Shown here piece by piece: positions 24,756 to 34,887 of a stretch of 64,000 nt of DNA. A program made the translations under genes and the position numbers. The stretch lies in assembly GCF_009905375.1 (NCBI RefSeq), contig NC_133649.1, positions 233,591,792 through 233,655,791 of the forward strand. Direction: 5' to 3'. This DNA comes from Apium graveolens (lineage: Eukaryota; Streptophyta; Magnoliopsida; Apiales; Apiaceae). Positions within the stretch are counted from its first letter, which is position 1. Each line of letters opens with the position of its first letter. Under the pieces are notes generated by a model. It saw only the letters and a list, made by a program, of their open reading frames with translations. It was not told the DNA's origin and ran no database searches.

Positions 24756-26201
24756 TTGAGATCTCAATGCAAGCCAGAGTTATTGGAAAAGATCAGATTA
24801 TGCCAAGAGAAAATAATGAATGAAGGCAGAGAGTCAATGACTGGAGAAGAGATCCATACTGAGAAAGATGATAAAGGGATAATGAGGTATTCCTACCGGA
24901 TTTGGGTTCCGAACGTTCAAGAGCTTAAAGATGAGATTTTGGATGAAAGCTATAGTTCAAGATATTCCATTCACCCGGGAAGCACCAAGATGTATAGGGA
25001 TTTGAAGGAATATTACTGGTGGCCCAACATGAAAAGGGACGTAGCCGAATGGGTAAGCAAATGTTTGACTTGCCAAAGAGTAAAGGCAGAGCACCAGAGA
25101 CCCAGTGGACTTTTACGACCCCTGGAGATTCCCGAATGGAAATGGGAACATATAGCCATGGATTTTGTTGTCGGTTTACCAAGGACGAAAGCCAACCATG
25201 ATGCCATATGGGTGATTATAGACCGACTGACAAAGTCAGCTCATTTCATTCCTATCAATGAGAGATACACAGTCGATAGACTGGTGGACATTTACCTTAA
25301 GGAAATAGTGACGCGATATGGAGTCCCAGCGTCCATTGTCTCAGACCGAGACCCCAGGTTCAACTCCAGATTTTGGAGGAGCTTTCAAGAATGTGCGGGG
25401 ACCAAGTTAAATATAAGTACCGCTTACCATCCCTAGACGGATGGGCAGAGTGAAAGGACCATCCAGACACTAGAGGATATGTTGAGAGTCTGTGCAATAG
25501 ACTTTAAAGGAAGTTGGGATGATCACTTGTCGTTGATCGAATTTTCTTATAACAATAGCTTTCATGCTAGCATCGGAATGCCGCCTTATGAGGCCCTGTA
25601 CGGAAGAAGGTGTCGATCTCCCTTATACTGGGATGAAGTAGGAGAGCGGAAGATGCTCGGACCCGAAGTGGTCCAAAGGACCATAGACATAGTGGATCTC
25701 ATCAGAGGACGGCTGGTAGCAGCCCAAGACAGACATAAGAAATATGCAGACCTAGCCCGAAAGGACAAGGAATATGGAGTAGGGGACTTAGTACTACTAA
25801 AAGTATCCCCTTGGAAGGGGTTAATGAGATTTGGAAAGAAAGGAAAACTAAGCCCAAGATACATTGGACCTTTTGAGATACTAAGACGGATTGGGAAGTT
25901 GGCTTACGAGCTAGCCTTACCCCCGAACCTACAACAAGTTCATAATGTGTTCTATGTGTCAATGCTAAGGAAGTATCATCGGGATGCCAGACACATAGTG
26001 GAGTACGAGCATGTGGATATGCAACCAGATCTGACTTACGTGGAGAAACCAGTAAAGATTATGGATAAGAAGGAGCAGGTGCTTCGGAACAAAGTGATCA
26101 AGCTAGTCAGAGTGCTATGGCAGAATCATAATGTGGAAGAATCAACTTGGGAACTAGAGAGCGCAATGCTAGAAAAGTACCCCCATTTGTTTTCTATTTG
26201 A
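24756..26201 (+). pseudogene. pol: Tekay B integrase with chromodomain
   Basis: The zinc-finger region (YSIHPGSTKMYRDL, CLTCQR) is followed by the catalytic core with both Asp residues (AMDFVVGLP, VSDRDPRF). A TAG at 25434-25436 interrupts HP-TDGQSE, where family members have Gln (CAG to TAG). The catalytic Glu follows in DGQSERTIQ. The GPFEILRRIGKLAYEL region and a C-terminal chromodomain (VRVLWQNHNVEESTWELES) complete the protein, ending FSI. The Tyr in DESYSSRYS probably replaces a zinc-binding His. Chromodomains steer integration of this lineage into heterochromatin. Confidence 0.88.
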
Positions 26202-26234
26202 TTCCGGGATGGAATCCTTTTAAGGAGGGGAGAC

Positions 26235-29200
26235 TGTAATAACCCCAAAATTTTGAACTTTTTGTAACCCTTATGAATAGTGTTTTTGCTGATATTTCTG
26301 AACAAGAAAACTTTTCATGCCACACTATGTAGGGGTTCTTATATGGATATTCTGAGATTTTATTGGTACTCTATATGATATATAAGTGTATGTAAAGATC
26401 GTCAGAATCCAAATCCGAACGCTTTGATTTTTCCCGGAAATCCACCAGATATAGAAAGAATTGAGTATAAGGTAACAGGATAAAAAGTATTTAAATTCAA
26501 GGATTTTAATAGAGGATCATAAAAAGGAATATAATGTATTGGGAAAGGTTAAGGGAACCTAAGTAATAAGATCCCGGGTATGATCCCTCAAACGATAAAC
26601 GAAAACGAAAGTTAAGCGAACCGTATAACAGATAAGTGGTCATTAGCCAAATAATTAAAAGCTAATCAAAGAGATTAGTGGGGATGATATCATCAAACCA
26701 ATGAGATGAGGACAAAGGAGGGAGGGTGACATCACATGGTGACATAAGCATGACCAAGCAAGTGTGTTGTTGGTTGAATTAGAACCACACAAAAATTACC
26801 ATGGTAAAAAGGTAACAAAACAAAACAAATCAAAAAAATCAACCAACCAAAACAAATAAAAGCAAAACACAAAATCATTTCATTTCTTCATCCAAGGAGC
26901 TCTCGGCTTTTTCTTCTTTTCCAAAGCAAGAAAATCAAAAACCAAGTTCCAAGCTTTGTTAAATCACAAGGTAATTATCTAAGACTCCTTATGCATAGTT
27001 ATGAATATCCTATAAGTTTTAGCTCCTAAATCATTCACAATCTCTTCCTAAAAATCATGGAAGAAGATGGTGAATAGTGTTTTTCAAGAACTAAAATTTT
27101 TGTTCTTGAAGTTTTGTTTAGTTTAAGCTTGGATAAGGACTTTAAGGGTGATGCCAAGCCATTCTCTTGATTCTCCACTCTCCAAGGAAGGTATAACCCC
27201 TCCAAACCCTAACTTTATTTGAGTAATTAGGTTTAGTTTTGTTGTTATAATTCATGAGTGGCTTGCTAGTTGTAAATGTAGAGATTAGTTGATTTTGTGA
27301 AGTTTTTGAAGTGGTAGTTCTTCGATTGTTGATTAATGAACTTAAGTGTAGTTAAATTCAAGTTTAAGAATAAGTATAAATTGTTAATATTGAGTTGTTG
27401 GGGCTGTTATGATGTAGTATGGATGGAGTTTTGATTGGGTTGTGATTGTGGATTGATTATGGGTTGAATTGGAGTGTTTTAAATTTGGGTAATCACGTAA
27501 ACATAGTCGTCGTAATGTCCGATTTACTTTAGGCTGTTTTGTTCTTAACATTAGGACCCGAGAACTCCCTGCTAGGTTTTGACCATTCCCATGATTAGGT
27601 AGTTCATGTTACGAGCTTCGTTTTGATATGTGGTTCGTTTGATTCCGATTTACGGTTTAGGAGAAACGATCGTTTTAGGTAACGACATTTCGCGAACGAA
27701 CCATTACCCCTCGCCTTACTTTGAAACATAGGTTAAAGACCTTAAAGGACTAATTGGAGTATGAAACATTTATGTAAAGTGTGTTAGGCAGTTGGTAAGA
27801 CACTCGCGAAAGAATCACCTTAAAACTCGTAATGATTATTCAAATAAAGATAATACTTTCGTATAAGTACATCTTTGATTATTTAAGATTCATTTCAAGT
27901 ATAAGTTTTACAACTTCTACTTCAATTATTTTTATAAAGATTATTCTTTATGGGAATATTATTTAAATAATAATATTCAGATATTTTCTAATATACTGGG
28001 ACTGATTTATTTTATTAAATCAGCATTACTCCAAACATTCTTAAAAATATTTTGCGAGTCTTCAAAATGATTTTAAAAGTTAGAGCGGATCCCAAAACTC
28101 ATTTTATATTTAAGATCCTCCTTTCGAAGGGGATTTAAATACTCGCTCAAAACCTGAGGGATCCGGCTCTGTGGTGTGTTTTATATTCGCAACAAGGTTG
28201 CTGTCTTGATAAAAGAGTTTTTGATTACTTACCCAATACTCGGGAAGTAAAATTCTTGGAACAAGTTAATCCATTAACAGGCATCGCCTGGGAAATATCG
28301 GTGAGTTTTCCTTTCCAACTAGATACGACTTCTTGGTGGAGTCGTATCAACAAGTTTCTACTTGGGGAAGGTGTGGACGAGCTTTACATTTCAGAGTCAT
28401 GGATTTCATCTGAACTAGGAGTGACGTAAATGGTCGAGTGGCGCCGGCCCAACCTTATTATATTGGCCCAAATGGCCTGGAAGTTCCGCTAAGACTGGTA
28501 CATTCCTTAGGAGTCCAGTGTTCGGTTGACAAGTAAATTCGACAGGTTCTCCTCTACATGTAGAAAATGGTGGGGTTGCACTACTACGACTGATCATCGT
28601 AAGTGGTCTTCCTGGCGCGACAAAACTCCCGTAATGAGTTCATCATCCAGTTAGATAATTCTGCAACACTACCCGTATCATTTCGATCGAAAGGCTACGA
28701 ATGGGTGGTTACCGAAGCATTGACTAGGGTCAAACAGTTATAATGGTGTTTCCATTGAATGAAGTATCTCGTAACTTCATTTCCTTTAAAAATATTTCAA
28801 AGATTGAATCTATTCAAGTCCTAACTTGTGGTCTCATCTATGGGATGACCTTTTGAAACTTATTATACTTTGAACAGTAATAGTTCAAGTACATTTCAAA
28901 AATGGTATAGTATAATGAAGTAATTGGTAACTTCATCTTTCTTACAACTTATATCCAGTAAGTAATTACCTTACACTTGATAAAGGATTCTAGTAAGTTA
29001 TCCATTTAGATACTTGCATTATTGTTTACACTATATATTATCTTGCGAGCTGTAATGCTCACTCTTGCTTCATTTCTTCATCACACAACAACAGTTAGGA
29101 AAGATGGCCAGACTCAAGCAGACCCAGCGCAAGCGCGTGGGAAGCGTCCCGCGTCTTCCCGTTGATGTTGTAGCTGCTATAGCTGCAGAGGTAGATCTAT

Positions 29201-29498
29201 TGGTAGATCAGGCATTCTACTTTTGGGAACCAAATATTGTATAATTATAACTTATGGCAGATAATGGCAATTAACTGTAAATTTATCAAGTAATCATTTT
29301 GGGTTGTAATAACTTTTAAATTGTGGATTCAAGGACTTGTACTTATTTCAATTTCATCTCTGAGACTATAACGAGTTGTGGTGTGTGTTAGTGTGGGGTC
29401 ATAGCATAAGGTTAATTATTATTAATTAAGTGAGTGATATTGTGGAAAGAAAGACCGTGACGACCCGGATCCCTGACCCCGGATCTGGGGGTGTTACA
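26235..29498 (+). repeat. 3' LTR of element B, 3,264 bp
   Basis: It follows the purine tract AAGGAGGGGAGACT, begins TGTAATAACC and ends GTGTTACA. Relative to the 5' LTR it lacks 723 bp at 27833/27834, so the full family LTR is about 3.99 kb. It retains the leader TATA region and the short ORF (29104-29244, MARLKQTQRKRVG). The base after the LTR is directly a Tat-element LTR fragment. Confidence 0.9.
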
Positions 29499-29819
29499 TC
29501 CGGTGTGAGAATCAGAATCTGGCTGTAAAATTAGGGTAGTAATACAAGAGAAGTAGAGTGTTGAGAGTGTATCTTTTATCTTACTTCACAAGGGTTTTTA
29601 TACCCAATCCTGCCATGAATGTTCTTCTGTTACCAACCATTAAGGAGGGAGTGAAAAGGGGGCGTTGTGTCCTTGCATTGTCCAACGGTCCGCGAGTAGC
29701 AGGCCTCGGCCTGGGCTTCAATGGGCCTTGGCGACGCGGGCCTAAAGGTCCTTCGGCCCAGTAGCACAACCGCTTAGTGGGCCTTCGTTCAATGGGCCTT
29801 ATTGGGCCTATAACCAACA
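29499..29819 (-). repeat. 3' LTR of element C, outer 111 bp missing
   Basis: It matches 39131-39452 nearly base for base, from TCCGGTGTGAGAATCAG to CCAACA. The part equal to 39020-39130 is absent, and the LTR end of element B takes its place. Confidence 0.88.
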
Positions 29820-30095
29820 TGTCCCTGTCCTTCGGTTGGGCCTTCGGGCCGGCCGACGGACACCGGTCTTCGGCCCATATGGGGATGGAGGAACCCTAGG
29901 GCTGATCGCTTCAGTCCCGCCTCGATCTTCGGTCGTACACATGGCAATCTTATGGGGACTTGCAGTGCATTGATGACCGCTGGTGGCACGTCGTTTCATG
30001 ACTCAATCTCAGCCGTTGAATGCCAACCGTTTTGATCTGGGACGTTCATTTCAAAAACCCCCAAACGTCGCTGCTCTAAATTCATTTTAGGCGCC

Positions 30096-30102
30096 TATAT
30101 AA
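30096..30102 (+). promoter_or_regulatory. TATA box of the antisense gene in element C
   Basis: TATATAA in GCGCCTATATAAGCCC. A CT/CA-rich untranslated exon follows and ends at a GTAAGT donor (30247). The direction is opposite to gag-pol. Between the LTR (29819) and this box there is only GC-rich non-coding sequence rich in CTTCGG and GGGCC words. Confidence 0.55.
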
Positions 30103-30246
30103 GCCCATTTGTATGTTTCATTTCCTTTTTATCACTTTAGCTTCTCCACACACAGTGACAAATCGCGGTGAATCTCTCAATCACGGACAACAGCAACTCC
30201 GATTTTCCAAATTATCCCATTTCAATCCAAGAACATCTTCAAATAA

Positions 30247-30735
30247 GTAAGTCTCTCTTCTTGTTTTCCAGTTTTGAATTTGCATGCTAGTTTCCCGCGT
30301 TTTATAGAGTTTGCATGCGGAATTTTGTTCCGGATTTATGGGGATTTTCTGGGTTTTTGCGTGTGCTGTTGTGTTTTTCTAGGGTTTTTGGGTAGGTAAT
30401 CATAGGTTTCTGGGTTTTACCAATCCTGAGGAGGCCCCAAGGGTTTAAAGATGGCATGCGAGGTGTTTTATGACCAAGAACGTTCTTCGGGACTTCTTGG
30501 TTTTAGAACACCCTTTGGGAGCCGACGCAGGGCTTAAACAGGTGGTCTGGAGCGATGTTTGCGTAAGGCTCTGTAGGCAAGAACATCCTTCGGGTGGGCT
30601 TGGCTCAGGAGCAGCCTTCGGAAACAGCCTCCGGGGTTCGGGTTCGTTCAGTCCTGGGAAGTGTACTCGGGTGTTTATTTTTTCTTTTATCTGCTAATCC
30701 GAGTACATGGACTAATGTCTCTCTGTTCGATACAG
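30247..30735 (+). other. Predicted 5'-UTR intron of antisense gene C, 489 bp
   Basis: The donor AATAA/GTAAGT is a full plant consensus. The acceptor CTCTGTTCGATACAG lies 4 bases before the ATG at 30740. Short open frames inside the intron (about 30470-30866) are not supported as genes. Confidence 0.5.
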
Positions 30736-30739
30736 GGAC

Positions 30740-32551
30740 ATGGACCGAGCAGAACATCCCCTGGATTCTTAGGACCCCTTATCCAACAGCTTGGTGGGAA
30801 CATCTTCCATTCACCCCGAGCGGATGGGACGGGCCCTATACGGTTCGGCTGCCGACTATCCCATAGCCAATAATAGATCTGAGCTGACGAAAGGGCGCAT
30901 CGTTCAGATGTACGATGATTACTCTATTCCCCGAGGACTTTGTTGGCTGTACGCACCGAGGGAGGGTGAGAGAATCTTCGACACTCCCGGGGTACCAGAC
31001 GGATATGGAGGCTGTGCCGTAGGGATTTCAGAGGCGGCCTTCAAATGCGGCTTGAGGGTGCCGCCATTGAAGTTGATTAAGCACCTCTTTTTCCAGATGG
31101 GCATCGCCCTCGGACAGATGGATCCGAATGGGTCATCCACATCAACTGTTTTCAGAACAGGTGTCTTCATGTCGGGATCGCACCCAACACTCGCCTATTC
31201 TGGTACCACTACGATTTCAGGAGGAATCTGAAGAGTGCTGGTTTTTACACCATCGCCCGTCGGGCAGGGCGACCCGATTGGACGGTGACCAACTCGAACA
31301 ATAAGTCCACTCACACACATTGGTGCTATGTGAGTGGCCCGGGGTTGGCGGCCATGTCGGTTTGGCGGGATGTAAACCCCGCTCTGCTTCTCATGCCAAG
31401 CTTGACCTTGGAGGAGAAGGATAGTTACACGGCGTTGGTGGACGTCAATGTGAACAAGCTGGGTCCCGGAGAGTTTTGGGACAAGGATTGGCTCTTCAGC
31501 TTGTGGGGTGGGGGTAACAAAACTTCTTCCTTGGTCTTTTAGTTTTGTCCCCACGCCTGTATTTCCATTTCTTTTTATGCATTCGATTATATATATGCTT
31601 GGACTGACTTTTTTTCCTTTCTTATTTCAGTGTCTTCAAGGGAGGCCCTGATCGAGAGAAAGAAGGTCAGGGCGGCCGAAGAGGCGGCGAAGAAGGCCGC
31701 TGATAAGGGGGCTACGCCCGATCCATCTAAGGGCACAGGCGAAAGGGCCCCGACCGAGAAGCTTCATCGCCCCGTCAATCTCGAGTGGCTTCTGAGGCCG
31801 AGGAGGGGGACGATCTGGAGTACATGGGAGAGGGGAACCCTTCCAAGAGGACCCGGAGCAAGGAGGGGATAGTGCGTTCTTATCTCCTGGGGTGGGGCGT
31901 GCTTACGTCCGACCATATGGTGTATCCTGCTCAGCAGTCCACGAAGGAGGTAGCTTCGGACCTCTGCCATGGTCTTCAGCTCCCGGTCGATCTCCCGACC
32001 TTTGCCTCGGCTTCTGCTACCGAAGCCTGCACGGAGCTTCTGTCCTTCCTGTCCTTGGTATGTTTTTTAATCTTCTATTTTTCTTCCACTTTTTTCATTT
32101 CGGCATCCTTTAGTAATAGCTTTTGCTGTCCTTTTACAGGCTGCCCCTTGGGCCGCAGCTGTGGAGGATAAGGTTAAGGATATGGAGACTCGCATGGCCG
32201 AGGTGAAGGAGTTGGAGAAGAGGGCTACGGCGGCCGAGGAGGAACTCGTAAGGGTGAAAGCCCAGAACGAGGTCGAAGCCGCTGAGCTGAAGAAGGATAG
32301 ATCCCGGCTGGAGACTGAGCTGGAGAGGGAGAATCGGAGGATCTCCCATCGGAACGGCCAGCTGAAGAGGTCCCTGAAAGGAGCTTCGAAAGAAGCAGAA
32401 GCAGCTGGACCGGACTGAATAGCGCTGCTTCCAGTTCGGCGTTGATTATGTCCTGGAGAAGGCCCATGGCCTGAACTGGGACTATAAGCAGTTGCTGGAC
32501 GACAGCCTGGAGGATCCTATCGGTCGTCAAGCAATCGAAGTCCCTTATTAA
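30740..32551 (+). pseudogene. Antisense accessory gene of Tat element C (Transposase_28-like)
   Basis: The gene is convergent to pol. It starts MDRAEHPLDS and meets a TAG at 30770-30772. The main domain (YDDYSIPRGLCWLYAP, AVGISEAAFKCGLRVPPLKL, QMGIALGQMDPNG) resembles the plant family annotated as putative gypsy-type transposon protein (Pfam Transposase_28). Frame shifts near 31131, then continues CFQNRCLHVGIAPNTRLFW and FYTIARRAGRPDW. A likely intron runs from about 31515 (GTAACA) to 31630 (TTATTTCAG), and a second from 32057 (GTATGT) to 32139 (TTTTACAG). A frameshift lies near 31785. The third exon is a coiled coil (MAEVKELEKRATAAEEEL). A frameshift near 32410 precedes the C-terminus LEDPIGRQAIEVPY with TAA at 32549-32551. 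Antisense ORFs in Tat elements such as Grande are known; the function is not. Confidence 0.65.
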
Positions 32552-32559
32552 AATTGTAT

Positions 32560-32930
32560 CTTTGGCTTACTCATTTGCCTTAACGAAATTAGTGAATTAT
32601 ATCTTCGGCTTATTCTGCCTCAACAATTTTAATAATAAAATGAATCGCATCTCTGGCTTCATTCGCCTCAACGATCTTATCGAATTGAATAAAATGAATC
32701 GTATCTTTGGCTTATTCTGCCTCAACAATTTTAATAATAAAATGAATCGCATCTCTGGCTTCATTCACCTCAACGATCTTATCGAATTGAATAAAATGAA
32801 TCGTATCTTTGGCTTAAATGAATCGCATCTCTGGCTTCATTCGCCTCAACGATCTTATCGAATCATTAAAAAATGAATCGTATCTTCGGCTTCATTCGCC
32901 TCAACGATCTTTTTTTAACAATTTTAATGT
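32560..32930 (+). repeat. Minisatellite between convergent genes of element C
   Basis: Tandem, slightly diverged units of about 48-54 bp alternate between AATCGTATCTTTGGCTTATT and AATCGCATCTCTGGCTTCATT types, each followed by GCCTCAAC. It sits just past the stop of the antisense gene, where it and pol end tail to tail. Open frames through it are repeat artefacts. Confidence 0.8.
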
Positions 32931-33504
32931 ATTGCTGCCTCACTACCCCTTACGGCCCCAAGGGTTAAAGGTCGAAGGTTGGTTCGGGCTGTTAGTCCTT
33001 TCTTAATTCAGGCGAGGGCACATGGGTGCTGATCTTTTAATAATCGCCCCTAGATCAGCGGTCATCTTCGGGATCGCCCCTAAACCTGGTCGGATTAATT
33101 GTTTTCATTATCTAGGCCGAAGGACAATGTCCTTCCTTTGATAGCCCCGGGACAGGGGTTCCTTGGGCCTCATTAATAATAAATAATTAAGTTAAGACGA
33201 ATGATAGGGCATTATTCTAGGACTGCCCCTTAAGGCCCTTAATTTGTGTTTACCAATTTCAAGTTTTCATAAGAGTGTAGTGATGTTCGATTTTTGGGTG
33301 ATTGCCCCTTATGTCTTTTCAATTAACAAATTAGACAATGGCGGCGGCCGAAGGGTTTATCTTCTTCGGGATCGCCCTCAGATAATACTCGGTCGGTCGC
33401 AACATGTATGAATAAAGAAATTTTGACAGGAAATACATCTTTATTCAATCAGTCCGCTTACATTCTTCACATATAATTGAAATATAAGCTTTTTAAGAAA
33501 TTTC
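32931..33504. other. Non-coding spacer, element C
   Basis: No ORF, RNA gene or mobile insertion is visible. The stretch holds several copies of ATCGCCCCT/ATTGCCCCT-like words and lies between the minisatellite and the integrase stop. It probably contains the 3' ends of both transcripts. Confidence 0.4.
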
Positions 33505-34887
33505 TTACTGATAAAATTTCCGAAGGCGACTGGCATGCCAAGTATTTTTAATTGATTCGCATGACAGCGTTTCAAGCTTGTAGGTTCCAGGGCGAACGAC
33601 TTCGGTCACTTTGTAAGGCCCTTCCCAATTCAGCTGGAGCTTTCCTTGCTTGGCCGGCATAGATGCGGCCAACTCCCTTAATACTAGGTCTCCTACTCCG
33701 AAGGCCCTTTTCTTCACATTGGAGTCATAGTGTTGTGCCGCTTGCAGTAAATACCTCATGTTCCTTTGATGGGCGGCTTCTCTTTCTTCCTCTAGCAAAT
33801 CTACGTTCGCCTTCAACCCGAAGCTATTAGTTTCCACATTGTAGGTCTCGGTTTGGTATGATTCCAAGCCCACTTCGACAGGAACTAAGGCCTCGGTGCC
33901 ATAAGCCATTCTAAAAGGAGTTTCTCCGGTCGATGTCCGGGGGGTGGTTCGGTAAGCCCATAAGATCCAAGGGAGTTCTTCCTCCCATCTTCCTTTTGCC
34001 TCGCCCAGCCTCTTCTTGATTCCATGGAATATCACTTTGTTCGCCGCTTCAATAGCCCCATTTCCTTGTGGGTGGGCGACTGAGCTAAATTTTTGTTGGA
34101 TTCCGAAGTGGTGCAGGAACTTGCGGAATTTGTTTCCAACGAATTGAGTTCCATTATCTGAGATGCAGGTTTTCGGAATGCCAAACCGGAGAATGACCTG
34201 TTCCAGGAAGAACTTTTTAGCGGATTCTTCGGTTATGGTTGACAGAGGATGGGCTTCGACCCATTTAGTCATGTAGTCAATGGCGATTATGCAGTATTTC
34301 GCTTGCTTCGTGCTGGTAGGAAGTATGCCGACTATATTCGCGGCCCATACGGCGAACGGAATTGGGCTTAGTATAGAGGTCGTCTCTTCTGGAGGTTGCT
34401 TCGGGACAGTGGAGAACAACTGGCATTGTACATATTTATTTGCATAGTCGATGGTGTCTGCCTTCAAAGTGGGCCAGAAGAATCCCTGCCAGAGAATTTT
34501 AAAGGCGAGGGAACGACCAGCCAGATGCTCGGCGCAAATTCCTTCGTGTACTGCCTCCAAAGCCTGTTGATGTTCTTCGCTTTTCAAACAGCGTAGAAGG
34601 GGTTGACTGACTGATCGGTGATACATTCGCCCATTGATGATAGTGTAGCTTGATGCTCTGTATTTTACCTTCAGGGCATCTTTCCGGTCGGGTGGCAGAA
34701 TGCCCTTCTTCAGAAAGTTCCTGAGGGGGGTCATCCATTCGCTTCCCTGGTGAATCTCTAGGCATTCTTTCTTTTCGATCGAAGGCATTTTGGCTTCGGT
34801 GAGGTAAATAGAACCGGTTAAGTTCTGTGTCTCGGCCGAAGCTAGCCTGAAAAGTGCGTCCGCCCTAGAATTGTTTTTCTCTGCCAA
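33505..34887 (-). pseudogene. pol: Element C integrase
   Basis: An open stretch of about 460 codons starts within the end of the second RNase H (NSRADALFRLAS). The integrase zinc region (VHEGICAEHLAGRSLAF) is damaged: YVQCQ appears where two Cys are expected. In the catalytic core the first Asp is replaced by Asn (VWAANIVGILP where the family has GIDIVG). The second Asp (SDNGTQF) and the Glu (GAIEAANK) are present. It continues WAYRTTPRTSTGETPF and ends RLRKFYQ. The upstream part is in another frame, so there is an indel between about 34890 and 34965. The Asp-to-Asn change alone should abolish integration. Confidence 0.85.

Larger units (their letters stand above)
17507..29498 (+). mobile_element. 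Tekay-type chromovirus (Ty3/gypsy) element B
   Basis: The element holds a 5'-truncated 5' LTR, a tRNA-Met primer site, a leader with an extra ORF, gag, protease, RT, RNase H, integrase with chromodomain, purine tract and 3' LTR. Long (~4 kb) LTRs, the order RT-RNase H-integrase and the chromodomain place it in the Tekay/Del chromovirus lineage. Gag-pol shares one frame with a handful of stops and two frameshifts, so it is inactive but much younger than relic A. No target duplication can be tested, because the outer part of the 5' LTR is gone. Confidence 0.88.

Noticed and set aside
32562..33006. ORFs with repeated Asn/Leu-rich peptides
   Set aside because: Translation of the minisatellite in element C.
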